Origin: Eucommia ulmoides | Lineage: Eukaryota > Streptophyta > Magnoliopsida > Garryales > Eucommiaceae | Length of the DNA stretch: 64,000 nt | NCBI GenBank assembly: GCA_016647705.1 | Contig: CM028328.1 | Coordinates: 6,411,311-6,475,310 of the forward strand | Reading direction: 5' to 3' | Shown: one piece after another, positions 43,498-55,006 of the stretch | Layout: each line of letters begins with the position of its first letter | Position numbering within the stretch: position 1 is the stretch's first letter | Translations under genes and position numbers: made by a program | The notes under the pieces: generated by a model | Seen by the model: only the letters and a program-made list of their open reading frames with translations | Databases searched by the model: none | Told to the model about the DNA's origin: nothing

Positions 43498-45401
43498 TAT
43501 CATGACCCGTCCCGAAATCTCGACATCCTGGACTGGCGTGACGACATCATGACATCACCAAAAATAACCAACCAACCATCTATTACACGACAATATGCAT
43601 ATATATATAAATAAACCATCATCTATATGAAGCTATACACATTTCTGTTATGGAAACACACCCGTTCCCCAAATATACTAACAGCAAAATATAATACCAT
43701 GAACTCCTCACAGATTCACTTCAGAAAGCTCATCTCAACCTTCCATACGACTCTATCGTAGGACTATACCTAGTGCCAGTAGGGGATCGACTCCTAACTG
43801 CTTCACTTGCGAGTGTACTGCCTTCTTAGTAAAAATATATTTAATAATAAAAATTCATTCTACAATATCTAAATGGATCAAGCGTAAGTTTATAAATACC
43901 ACATAGCTCGTAAAATCCCCAGTATAAAAGTAGGAAAAATAAATCGACATAATTAAGTTCCATTCAAATCCAACTAATATAAAAATCATACTAATCACCA
44001 TGATAATAAATATCAAATCAGCCAATATACATAAAACACCACATCTCAAGCACACATCTCAAACACACTTTTTAAGCACACAACTCAAACACACACTGGC
44101 CAACCCTAGTGATCGTTTTAACCTTACGATCAGGAGTTGCAATATTACCGTACCACTAGTAAGATTTGCCTTCCTAACGGACACCCATCACTTCGCCGAA
44201 GTGGATAATCACTACACAGTATAAATGTCTAACATCACTCTGTCGAAGCAAATAAACATCACTCCGCCGAAGCGGATAACATCACTCCGCCGAAGCTGAT
44301 AACTACTATGGCATTGTCAAATCAATACCATCACTCTACCGAAGCAGATAATCATCACTTTGCCGAAGCAGATAAATACTATAGTATCGTGAAGTCAATA
44401 ACATCGTTAAATTACGAATCAATAGCATTGTCTAATCAACAACATCGTCAAATTAATAACATCATCATCAAATCACAACGTAATGATATCGTCTAATCAA
44501 CATCGTCAGATCACACATCCAACTCTCTTTTCCAAAAATCGACTTTTTATCCAAAAATTATATTTCTCACTTCCTTTTAAAAGGAAACGTCTGATTTTAC
44601 CAAAATCACTTTTCCACTTTTTATTTTTTTTGAAAACCATACATATTTAGAAAAACAGATATTTTCCAATCTCTTTTAAAACCACCAAATTTCAGCAAAA
44701 AACCATTTTCAACTTCCTTTCGAAACCAACATAATTCATCGAAAATCCATTTTCTCAACTCACCCAGAAATCCGCTTGATCCATATCATTTTGAAATCAT
44801 TTAATTTAACTACAACTATTTTTCATCATATATATATATATATATATATATACTCACATGGCTATCCGCTCCGCAAAACTTTCACTGACTACTCCCTACC
44901 GAGACTCCGGTGCCTGCAAACCTAATAGTGATAGGGCCTAAATTAATATTTTATGCAAAAATAACCTAATTAGGCAATGCAGGCCTTGAGTTTCACAATT
45001 TCCCCTGTCGCCACATTTTATTATGTAAAATTATTATTTGGTTAATTTTATTCTGTTAAAAATTACTACATAAAATTTAGTAATATGAACGGTCCCAAAT
45101 TTATTATTATGGTCATAAAATTTTGATGCTAGAATTTAATTTAATAAACTAAAATAAACTTAACGAAAAATGTTACTCGTTCCAAATCGTTCAAGGGTCG
45201 CGAGATAGATTTTTGGATTTTATCGGGATTCTTTATGTAATTTCTTCTTTTCTTCTTCTCTTTTTCTTTCTTTTTCTTTTTCCTGCTTTTGCTTCCAGTT
45301 CCTACTTCAGCTTCAATTCCAGCCGACGACCAAAACCTCTCACCACCGGACCAGACGACCGATTCACTGATCGAACCCACCACACACACATAAATGGCAG
45401 C

Positions 45402-45455
<54 letters not shown>

Positions 45456-46483
45456 CGAACACGGCACCACCGTCACCGCTGGAACACACACACACACACA
45501 CATTGTCCGACGACCAACGCACACCACCGACAACGACACACGCACACACTCGTCGGAGGAGCACGCACATACACGCTCCGTCAAGACTGAAGAACACCTA
45601 TACACGCACGTATCCGAACTATCTCAACCCACGAAATCGACAACGTCCACCAGTCGACGACACCCTCTCTCTCTCTACTCCGGCGACCACACCGACACAC
45701 CTATCTGACTGAACAATCGTACCCCGGTGATGCTGAACAAACCACACAAAACATACACACACACTTTACCAAACGACGGCGATTATTACGCACCATTGGA
45801 CGAACGACGATCCCACACCAAGCTAAGCGAACCGCTTTCTATCTTTCTCTCTGAAATTTGACGATGACACACACCCACACGAAGAACACGAACACATAGC
45901 CACACTGAATTTCTATTTTCTATTTTGAATTTTTGTTGCCGGCGAGCTCTCTCTCTCTCTAACCCACCGCTGGCGACGAATATCGACTGTCCGACCCTAC
46001 TCTATCTGTTTATCTCTTTTTGTGCTTCTCATTTCCTCCCTTCAGATTGAGTCTGCATGTTAGTATATAATGCATGAATCAAATGGTTTGAAGATTTGAT
46101 CTAAAAAATATCATGTCTCCCACTTCCCGATTCTTCTCTTCCTCCGACGGATCTTTATGGCACACAGCACACACGCACAAAATGGGTATATATATTAAAA
46201 TAAAACTTTTTGTTTAGTTACTCTTTCTCCCCCTAATTCTTAAAATCCTCTTTTTTAGTCCAATATCAACCTCTTTAAAAGTTCTAAAATTGAAATTTCA
46301 CCCCTTTTAAGTTTCAATTTAAAAAGTTAAATGCTAATTTTGGATAGAATATTTTCCTAAATTTTCAATTTGACCCCTAAACTTTTTAATTTGAATTTTT
46401 AATTGACTCAAATTCTCTCGAATTTTCCCAATTACTCTAAAATGCAACTAAAATGACGTACGTGCTACGATTGAGGTCTTACA
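43498..46483 (-). mobile_element. Minus-strand solo LTR in the tandem array
   Basis: The array stops at 'gagagacttc' and resumes at 46484 with 'cttcccctttttgattttg'. On the minus strand the insert starts TGTAAGACC, as does 28989, and ends with a TGATA close to TGACA. Flanks CTTCA / CTTCC agree in 4 of 5 bases. Its 43760-43850 region mirrors 31400-31480 ('cgagtgtactgccttcttagtaaaaata'). It contains (CA)n at about 45402-45453. Long His/Thr-rich and Cys/Val-rich frames there come from the repeat only. Confidence 0.8.
44180..44385. repeat. Short tandem repeats inside the minus-strand solo LTR
   Basis: At least seven imperfect units of 'catcactccgccgaagcggataa' are spaced about 22-55 bp apart. 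They occupy the same relative part of the LTR as the 43-bp CCGG repeats of the plus-strand copy, but the repeated sequence differs. Confidence 0.7.
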
Positions 46484-47490
46484 CTTCCCCTTTTTGATTT
46501 TGTCCGAGCTGAGAGCAAGTAGGCTCGTGAGCTCGGACATTTTCCATGCCCTGAATGTTTTGAAGGGTGGGAAGTTGGAGAGCCTTCTCCCTTTTAATTT
46601 TATCCGCGCTGAGAGAACGTAGGCTTGTGAGCTCGGACATCTTTAATGCCTTGAACGTTTTGAAGGGTGGGAAGTTGGAGAGCCTTCCCCATTTTGATTT
46701 TGTCCGAGCTGAGAGCACGTAGGCTCGTGAGCTTGGACATTTTCCATGCCTTGAACATTTTGAAGGGTGGGAAGTTGGAAAGCCTTTCCCCTTTTGATTT
46801 TGTTTGAGCTGAGAGAACGTAGGCTCATGAGCTCAAACATTTTCCATGCCTTGAACGTTTTGAAGGGTCAGAAGTTTGAGAGCCTTCTCCTTTTTGATTT
46901 TGTCCGAGCTGAGAGCACGTAGGCTCGTGAACTCAGACAGTTTCCATGCCTTGAACTTTTTTGAAGGGTGGGGAGTTTGAGAGACTTCCCTCTTTTGATT
47001 TGGTCCGAGCTGAGAGCACATAGGCTTGTGAGCTTGAAAATTTTCCATGCCTTTAACGTTTTGAAGGGTGGAAAGTTTGAGAGCCTTCTTCTATTTGATT
47101 TTGTCCGAGCTGAGAGCATGTAGGCTCGTGAGCTCGGATATTTTTCATGCCTTGAACTTTTTTGAAGGGTGAAAAGTTTAAGAGTCTTCTATTTTTTGAT
47201 TTTGTCTGAACTGAGAGCATGCAGGCTCGTAAGCTCAGACATTTTCCAGGCCGTGAACGTTTTGAAGGGTGAGAAGTTTGAGAGCCTTCCCTCTTTTGAT
47301 TTTGTCCGAGTTGAGAGCACGTAGGCTCGTGAGCTTAGACATTTTCCATACCCTGAACGTTTTGAAGGGTGCGAAGTTGGAGAACCTTCTTCCTTTTGAT
47401 TTTGTTTGAGCTGAGAGCATGTAGGCTCATGAGCTCAGACATTTTCCATGCCTTGAACTTTTTTGAAGGGTGTGATGTTTTAGAGCCTTC
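46484..47490 (-). repeat. Tandem array of about 100-bp units, second block
   Basis: About ten further units of the 'gaagtttgagagccttc', 'tttgattttgtccgag', 'aggctcgtgagctcgg' subtype, continuing the array after the solo LTR. Spacing is about 100 bp (for example 46531 and 46631). Confidence 0.87.
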
Positions 47491-47498
47491 CCTATTTA

Positions 47499-47661
47499 CA
47501 CGTGGCATATGTGCGACACGTGCCCCCCAATCAAGAGTTGCATGGCAAGCCTATGCCACCACCATTGGATGGATGCCACGTGGCTGTGGAATTTTAATCA
47601 ACGCATTCCTAGCTGTTGGCTTGGGTGACCCTTCGTTTGGTCATAATCCTTTTTTTATAAA
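47499..47661 (+). promoter_or_regulatory. Candidate promoter of the antisense gene: three G-boxes and TATA
   Basis: Three CACGTG cores lie at 47499-47504, 47517-47522 and 47577-47582. The first is in ACACGTGGC and the third in the perfect palindrome GCCACGTGGC. A 'ttataaatgg' TATA-like box is at 47655-47664, about 100 bp before the ATG at 47756. In plants this motif is bound by bZIP and bHLH factors. The cluster lies exactly between the array edge and the first exon, on the strand of the antisense gene. Confidence 0.55.
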
Positions 47662-47755
47662 TGGTGGCCCTTGCGTTTATTTGGCCCTTGCGAAATTTCT
47701 AGAGCCTTTTCTTCTCCTCGGCATTGGTACTTTTTTTCTCCTTTGTCCTAATAAA

Positions 47756-50301
47756 ATGTTGGGATCATCTTCTTCTTTTTTGTCTTTTGGCTCCGCTTCC
47801 AGCTCGGGATTTGACTCCTCGAAATGGTCGTCCGCTAGTTTCCTCCAATTTGGGGTGGAGCGGCGTCCTGCTCTGGGAGATGCCTCTTCGACTGCCATGG
47901 CCAGGATCAACAAAATGAGCGGTGGTATCCAGTCATGCCTGGAAGACCATGCGATCGCGGTAAGTCGTACCGACGAGAGCGGTAGGGCATCTACATTGCT
48001 TGACGCTGGGGTCGGGGTCCCTCCTAAAACCATCATAGCGGTGGAGATCCACACCGGCATCTACATTCCCAAGCTACTTCATGAAAACGAGGTGCACAGT
48101 GCTGGGCCAGAAAAACTGTTCATAAAAGTCCCGCTCTCGAGTCCGGTATGGAACACGAAAATGACCATGACCGATGAGTTTGTCCTCCACTGCTGGAGTG
48201 AATATTTCTTCCCAGAGGAGGTCATGACCATTGTTCCTAGGCCCGACGATTGGTCTTGCATGCCACCAACTGATTTTATGACTGTCTACAAACAACAGTT
48301 GGAGGTGGATCTTCGATTTTCCCTCTACTGGTGGATCAGGGCCATCTGTGAGGAGTATCATTTGTGTCCATCACAAATTGATCTGAATGGTATAAAGGAC
48401 CTAGTGGTATCGTATATCATCTTTCGGGCCGAGGGACTCAAGCCAAGCATTGAGCTCTTCAGTTTTTTTTTCCCCAAGCCACTCTCCCAGGGCGCTGGGT
48501 GGTGTTACATTTTGTCTAGGTCAACTTTCTTGAAGGACCTGGATTCTTCCATTCACCGATGGAAGCCCCAGTTCTTCTATCTCAGAGGGAGTGGTTGGCA
48601 ATCCGGCCCGGAAGAAGAAGGAAGGTACCCCCTCCAGATGGAATGGGGAAAAGTTGGTAAGGCTGTGGTCTCTTGAGGGGGATTTTTTTATTTTCGGATC
48701 TACTATCACTATCATACTAACACCCTTGCCTTCCTGATTTTCTACAGCTAAATAGCCACCAAAAAAGAAAAGACCGGTGCTGAGCAAAGAAATTACTAAG
48801 CAGAAAGAGAAGGTCTTGAGGACTGTCTTCAAGGACATGAACACTCTGATCGCTTTTCACCTCTTCACAGCCTACTGGTACTTACCACCGGACATCCTAG
48901 TCGTACCCGATTTTTCTTTCGATTCAGACAACGGTAAAAGGTTTTCTGCTATGTCAATTCTTCACACTTAGAAATTTTATGCATGTTACGCTCGATTCAT
49001 GTAGATATTTTTGTATAGAACCTGATGCTGCTGGCCTGGACATAAGAATTTCTAAATATCTTGTTGAATATTACAACTATGGACAAGGTAATGGTGGTCC
49101 AGAAGCTCCTTGAGAAGAAGGCAAAAGAAGCTACCGAGACGATGAAGACGGTTGGTTCCGAACATGATGGAGGATCCCAGGCCCTCCAAACCACCCAACT
49201 TCCTCAAATGCCAGCCCAGAGCCAATCCCTCACCCTATCCGGGGTCGTTATAAGAGATATTCCTCAATCAAAGTTGGGCTCTCGTCAGTCCGTGCACACT
49301 CTGAGTGGTGACTCATCTTCCCGCCCTTCCGACAAGGGGAAGAGGAAAGCCCACAAAGGGATGTAGAAAAAATACAAGTCCTCGAAGAGGGCAAGGTTCG
49401 TGCCTAGTGCTCCTTCCGAGCTGATAATTGACGGATCCTTTTTCAGGGTTCCGAACACTAGGCTTTCGACAGATCGTGCGCTCCTAAAGAGTCCGAAGGT
49501 GATGCCGGGCTATCTCTGTCTCCTCACTCTTTCTAATGACAATAACTTGATGGAGGAGGAGAGCACCAGCAACCTCATGTACTAGGCCATTTGCGATCAA
49601 GTTTCGGTAAAAAACCATCCCATAGCTTAATTTACGTCTTACTTTTTTCGATCAGATTTTTCTAACTGTGATAATTTTTCATCCTCACGCAGTGTATGCT
49701 TCGGATGTTGGTGGTATTTGACCGGATCTCTGAGAGCGCTATGGAGGAGTCTATGCTGAGGTCGGAAAAGAATGCTGCAGAAGTGAGGGCGAACAGATTG
49801 AACGATGACCTTTAGCTCGCCACCCAGGCCCATCATAACCTACAGGCCCGGCATGTCCTTGTTACGCAAGAATGGGATGACTTTCAAAGACAGAAGGCCG
49901 ATCTGGATAAGAAAATGGAAGTGCTGGAGAAGAAGCTGAAGAAGGAAGAGCAGCTCAGAGGGAAGGCCATCCTGAGAGCTGAACAGAAAGCCGTCGAGGA
50001 TTACAAATCGAGCGGAGAGTTCGAGAATCTCAAGTACGAGCTTGCTACTGAGTACATGGATAATGGTCATAAGGCCACAATCTGCTTCCTCCAATGCCAC
50101 TTTCTAGAGTTCGACTGCTCGGGCGTTGGGATGGAGTTTCCACAACAAGGTGAGCTGGCAGTGGAACGAGAAGGAGAGGGGGCTTCCCAGGGGAAAACTC
50201 ACAAGGTCGGGGCTGAAGAAGTAGGAGATGAGGAGGCTGAAGGTGATGAGGACACCATCGTCGACGCTGTGGACGTTGAAGGTGTGTCTGGAGAAGAATA
50301 G
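47756..50301 (+). pseudogene. Antisense gene of the Tat element (putative gypsy-type transposon protein), degenerate
   Basis: It runs opposite to gag-pol. Exon 1 (47756-48655) starts MLGSSSSFLSFGSASSSGF. Its core has FVLHCWSEYFFPEEVM, FMTVYKQQLEVDLRFSLYW, CPSQIDLNGIKDLV, and ends with WKPQFFYLRG, the pattern of the plant retrotransposon family known as 'putative gypsy type transposon' (Transposase_28-like). Introns with GT/AG ends lie at about 48656-48747, 48937-49019 and 49609-49692. The last exon is a Lys/Glu-rich coiled coil (WDDFQRQKADLDKKMEVLEK) ending in an acidic tail. Stops at 48752 (after splicing), 49365 and 49813 break it. Its role in these elements is unknown. The open first exon of 300 codons is notable in such an old copy. 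Confidence 0.75.
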
Positions 50302-50944
50302 GTCCCCTAGCCTGGACTTTTTTGAAGACTTGGAAAAAAAATTTGAACTCTTTTTTTTTTTTTCTTTTTTTTTTTTTGGTTATGACTGTGTATATGGGAA
50401 GGAACCCCACCAATGTAAGCCCTCACTTTTTTGATGAATATAATACACAATTGTTTTTTTTTTTTTGAGCAATTACTTGTCCCAAATTCCTTCTCGCCTC
50501 TCCCTCATTCTCTAGGATGTAGGAGGTGAATCTAATCAACGTGCTCGAGACAGAGTTGCAGACTTTTATACTTTCACTCTTCCCAAACCTTGTACACATC
50601 TTGAGCCCTTGCAAACCTCAACTCGGCACTTTCATTGCATATGTCCAAATTCATGGTTGCTCCTAGGACGTAGCTCGGTAAAAAGCTTACACGTTCATTT
50701 TTTATTTTGAAGTCTTTTTTGGTCAAGATTTGTCATGGTTGTATTCACTCTTCCCCCTAGCTTGCAGTGGGAGTAGTTTCACTGCTCATGCTACGGCCTA
50801 TAACATGACTCGTTGTATTCCAGAATATCGTTTGGGTAGTAATTTGCGTTTTTTTTTTGAAAAACTATTATATTGATATCAAAATACATTATACTTGGCA
50901 TGAAAAATAAATGATTACAAAATGACCTCAGTCCTACTGTGGTA
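50302..50944. other. Region between antisense gene and integrase 3' ends
   Basis: The two genes converge here. There are T-tracts at 50349-50377 and 50454-50466 and a sequence 'gatgaatataatacac' after the antisense stop that could serve as a poly(A) region. No other gene is seen. Confidence 0.5.
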
Positions 50945-52154
50945 TTAGAGATGGTCGGCATTCCACAGATGTCGTAGTAGAATGCCTTCCTCGGTTTCGA
51001 GCTCGTAAGTGCCCGGTCTTGTAACTCTGACAACGCGGTAAGGTCCCTCCCAGCTAGGGGCTAACTTTCTCACATTTTTCTCCTTAGTTTCTTGAGTAAC
51101 CTTCCTGAGGACTAGGTCTCCGACTTCAAAATGACGCAGTCGCAACCTTTTATCGTAGTGTCGAGCTGCTCGCTGTTGGTACGCTGTTCGGTGTACTCGA
51201 GCGTTCTCCCATCGTTCTTCTAAAAGGTTTAGGTTAAGGGACAGTGTGGCATCATTCATTTGGGGGTCCTGATCCTTGAGTGACGTTCGAAAAGTTGGCA
51301 ATCCGATCTCTGTAGGAATTACGGACTCGGATCAGAAAGTTATTGCGAACAGTGTTTCTCCTGTTGGGGTTTAGGAAGTAGTGTAGTATGCCCACAAAAC
51401 TGGATAAAGTTCCTCCACCTACCTCCCCTTAGCCTTGTCGAGCCTAGTCTTCAAACCGTGTAAGATCGTGCGATTCATGACCACGACCTGGCTATTAGCT
51501 TGGGGGTGACCTGGTGACGCAAAGTGGGTTCAGATAACAAGGCTGGAGCAAAAAGAAACAAACAAATCGTTGTCAAACTGAGTACCATTATCGGATACGA
51601 TTGTCTTTGGGATTCCAAACTAGCATACCATCGATTTCCAGACGAAGTCTCAGATTTTCTCTTTGGTGATGCGGGCCAGGGGTTCAGCTTCCACCCACTT
51701 AGTGAAGTAATCAATAGAGACGACGACGAATTTTCTCTGGCCGGTGCCCTGAGGAAAAGGGCCCAACAGATCTATTCTCTATTGAGCAAAGGGCTATGGG
51801 CTGGCCATTGGCACTATTGTTGTTCACAGTAAATAAGGATGAGGGTCGAAATGTTGACACTTATCGTATTTTTTAACGAATTCGCTTGTGTCCAGAGAAA
51901 GAATGCCGATAAAGGACCCCATCCAGAATGTAATATCTGGCAGACTTGTATCGCATCTTCCTTGCCTCGTTGCGGTCGTCGGATAGCGTTCCGTCTTCTA
52001 GATATTTTTGAATGGGCTCCATCAAAGTAGGACGGTCATTGAGCTCATAGATTGGTGCCATCTGGTTAGATATCACCATGCTCGGAGCATCCTGGTACTC
52101 AACGGGCATGCTTTGCTTTAGAGTTAACGCTACTGTCGAGGCCAGGTTTGCCAA
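50945..52154 (-). pseudogene. Tat element integrase
   Basis: Read leftwards: an N-terminal part with KMRYKSARYYILDGVLYRHS and KKYDKCQ (zinc-binding HHCC region), IDYFTKWVEAEPLA (first catalytic Asp), PKTIVSDNGTQF (second Asp), QANSQVVVMNRTI, and a C-terminal part: ARHYDKRLRLRHFEVGDLVL, APSWEGPYRV and TYELETEEG. In QANSQVVVMN the residue usually Glu (the E of the DDE triad) is Val. Stops and frame changes lie near 51440-51870. The enzyme would insert the DNA copy; this one cannot. Confidence 0.82.
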
Positions 52155-52199
52155 GGTATCAGCGTGTTGATTCTCTTCTCAGGGTATTTGGGATACATG

Positions 52200-52714
52200 G
52201 ATTTTTTTTTGAATTTTTCCAACAGGGCTTTGACCCTCTCAAGATACGTGGTCATACTAGAATCATTCGCCAAATAATCCCCGTTGACCTGGTTGACGAC
52301 CAGCTAAGAGTCATAGAAGATGGACAACGTCGTCACATTAAATTCCTAGGCTAGGTAGATACCAACCAGTAGGGCCTCGTATTCAACCTCGTTGTTGGTT
52401 GCCCTGAACTACAGCCTCAGGGCGTATTCGATCTCTTTGTTCTTTAAGGCAACGAGCACCATTCTTGCCCCACAACCATTAGTGTTGGACAATCCATCGG
52501 TGAATAGCCTCCATGTTGCTGGATCGGCACCTGGATCTGAGCCCCCTAGCGCTCCTCCCGTTTCTATAGTTTTAGCTTCTGGATGGATGAAAGATGGCTT
52601 TGGGTCATCAGGAAATGTGAGCTCGGCGATGAAATATGCTAGGACCTGGCCCTTGATGGCCGTTGTAGGGCGGTATTCAATGTGAAACTGACCCAGCTTG
52701 AGGTTGTACTTCAT
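52200..52714 (-). pseudogene. Tat element second (archaeal-type) RNase H
   Basis: LGQFHIEYRPTTAIKGQVLA, then DPATWRLFTDGLSNTNGCGA, EIEYALRL, and further left FRATNNEVEYEALLVGI. The WxLFxDGxSN and NNExEYEALL motifs are those of the additional RNase H found in the Tat branch. The first catalytic Asp and the Glu are present. A frame break lies near 52409. Confidence 0.78.
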
Positions 52715-54060
52715 TAATCGTTCTGAAATGTCTGGTGAATGTAGAATTTGCCTTATCGGCTAGTCCGTGAGGACGACAATCTCGTGGGCTTGGAAATATT
52801 GTTTTAGCTTCCGATAAGCCACCAGTAGGGCATAAGCCAGTTTTTCAAATTTAGTGTACCTTGTCTCCGCACCTGAGAGGATCCTGTTAGAGTAAAAGAC
52901 AGGGTGTTAAACACCGGTATCATTCCTTACAAGAGCAACACTAACCGCCATCGCAGATGCGGCAATATATAAGTATAGAGTTTCCTCCTCATTTGGGGTA
53001 CTGAGCAGCGGAGCAGAGGAAAGATAATTTTTGAGCGCTTGGAAAGCTGATTCATATTCATATATCCACCCAAAGTTGTTGTTGCCTCTTAGCACTTTGA
53101 AGAACGACAGACATTTCTCCGACGCTCTAAATATGAAACGGTTGAGGGCAGTGAGTCTTCCTATCAGCATCTGTACCTCTTTCTTATTCTGAGGTGAGGC
53201 CATTCCGAGGATTGCATGTATTTGGTCAAGGTTAGAATCAATGTCACGCTGGGAGACCATGTATCCCAGGAACTTCCCCGCAGAAACCCCAAAGATACAT
53301 TTGCTGGGGTTGAGCTTCATGCGGTGAGCCCGAAGTTTTTCGAAGTAGTTGTGGAGATGTTGGGTATGATCAGGGGCCCTCGATCTCTTGACAACTTGTT
53401 GTCAATGTAAACCTCCATTGTTCGCTCGATCTCCTCTTTGAACATTTTGTTAACTAGTCACTGATACGTAGTTCCAGCGTTGCACAAGCCAAACGGCATT
53501 ACCTTGTAGCATTATGTACCCTTATCTATGATAAATGATGTTTTTCTCTTATCGTAGGAGAACATCGAAATTTGGTTGTACCCCACATAAGCGTGGAGGA
53601 AACTCAGGCGTTCGTATCCCGTTGTGGCATCTATGACGATGTCAATCCTAGACAGGGAGAAGAAGTCTTTCAGATTGCCTTATTTATGTCTTTAAAGTCA
53701 ACGTAGAGGTGCCACTTATTTCCAGCCTTGGGGGCCAGGATTACATTCGCTAATCAGTCAGGGAATTTAACCTCTTCGACGATGCTAAACTTAATCAATT
53801 TATCCATTTCTACTTCAATTATCTTTTGGCGCTCCAGATGAAATTTTTGTCACTTCTTCCATATAGGAGGATGATGTGGGTCAGCGTGAAGGTGGTGCAA
53901 TGCCACACTTGGGTTGACCCCCGGTAGCTCATCATGGGACCATGCGAAGACGTCATAATTTCTTTGGAGGAACTGGATGAGTTTCGTTCTCTGTTCAAAT
54001 GTGAGACTAGCTCTGATCCTGACATTTCATTTTTCCATGGCTGGATGTACAAAAATTTCC
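52715..54060 (-). pseudogene. Tat element reverse transcriptase and first RNase H
   Basis: From right to left: WSHDELPGVNPSVALHHL region, KFPDWLANVILAPKAGNKWH, then a catalytic motif reading YIDN (near 53400) where plant gypsy RT has Y-[IV]-D-D, and the connection: MKLNPSKCIFGVSAGKFLGY, MLIGRLTALNRFIFRASEKC, FFKVLRG. The RNase H start follows: APLLSTPNEEETLYLYIA, VSVALVRN. The second catalytic Asp is Asn. Numerous stops (for example near 53690 and 53750) show decay. Confidence 0.83.
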
Positions 54061-54213
54061 TCTAGTTCCTCATGGGGTCGGGGACCAGCTTCTTCCTCTC
54101 GTGGATCGTCGATGGGCACCGGCACTGATCCTTAACTTAGAGCCATGAGTCCGGAATCTCTGAGATTTGGCACTACCTTTGATTGCTATTTTTTTTTTCT
54201 AATGCCCTCTTAG

Positions 54214-54960
54214 AACAAGCCTAAGAAGAGACTTGGTCACCCCTTACTACTCCTACACCTCCCTCTGTGGGGAATTTGATCGACTGGTGGTATGGTGAGT
54301 AGACTACCTTGAGGGCCACCACTGTAGGCCGACCTATAATCGCATTATAGGAAGACGGCCTGTCCAAGATAAAAAAATTTTTCCAAACAGTTGAGGCCTG
54401 TGGATGGGCTCCGACGGTGACGGGAAGTGAGATCCACCCGGCAGCGTTTACAATGTCCCCCCCAAAACTGACTAGAGAGGTTGTTGACGGCTTCACTGCG
54501 CTGGGGTCAACATTCATCTTCTCAAACACCCATTTGAAGATAATATCAGCTGAACTACCTCCGTCCACTAGGATTCTTTGCATTTTGAAGTGATTGATAA
54601 GAGCGATGATGATGAGGGTGTTGTCGTGAGGGATGTGTACATCCTTGAGGTCCGCCTCACTGAATGAAATAACATTGTGCTCTGCAACATCGATCGTGCT
54701 TACCTCAAATATGTATTCGCTTGCATTTCTATTGGCTTTATGCTCGTATCTCTTCTTGGAAGAGAGAGTCTCCTTCGCCAGGCTTAACCCTCCATAAATG
54801 ACGTTGATCTCGCCATCAACCCTTTGCTCGTCGCCGTCCCTGTCCCCTTCTGACCTGGGAAGGGGGTGACTTTTGTTTCTCTTTCTCCTACGATCCCTAT
54901 GCTCATCGCAGGGGTCATGGTCTTCCATTCTGGGAGCTCGGTCGTCTATTCGAACGTAGC
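54214..54960 (-). pseudogene. Tat element aspartic protease region
   Basis: A 235-codon open stretch: an Arg/Asp-rich N-terminal part (DEHRDRRRKRNKSHPLPRSE), INVIYGGLS, ISFSEADLKDVHIPHDNTLI, then RILVDGGSSADIIF, the active-site loop (VDGGSSADIL type in this branch), FGGDIVNAAGWISLPVTVG, and YNAIIGRPTVVALKVVYSPY. It cuts the polyprotein. The active-site Asp is kept, making this the best preserved part of pol. Confidence 0.83.
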
Positions 54961-55006
54961 GACCAAGGTATCATATGCTGATGAGGGCCTCTATTTTTTC
55001 CCAGAG

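Noticed and set aside
41239..43498. Many long open frames on both strands with repeats such as KMSELTNCRALSSDK
   Set aside because: They arise because the tandem unit is about 99 bp (33 codons). Frames shift between units and have no start context. Treated as one repeat array.
45141..45712. His/Thr-rich and Cys/Val-rich open frames
   Set aside because: Produced by the (CA)n tract at 45402-45453 and similar sequence, inside the minus-strand solo LTR.
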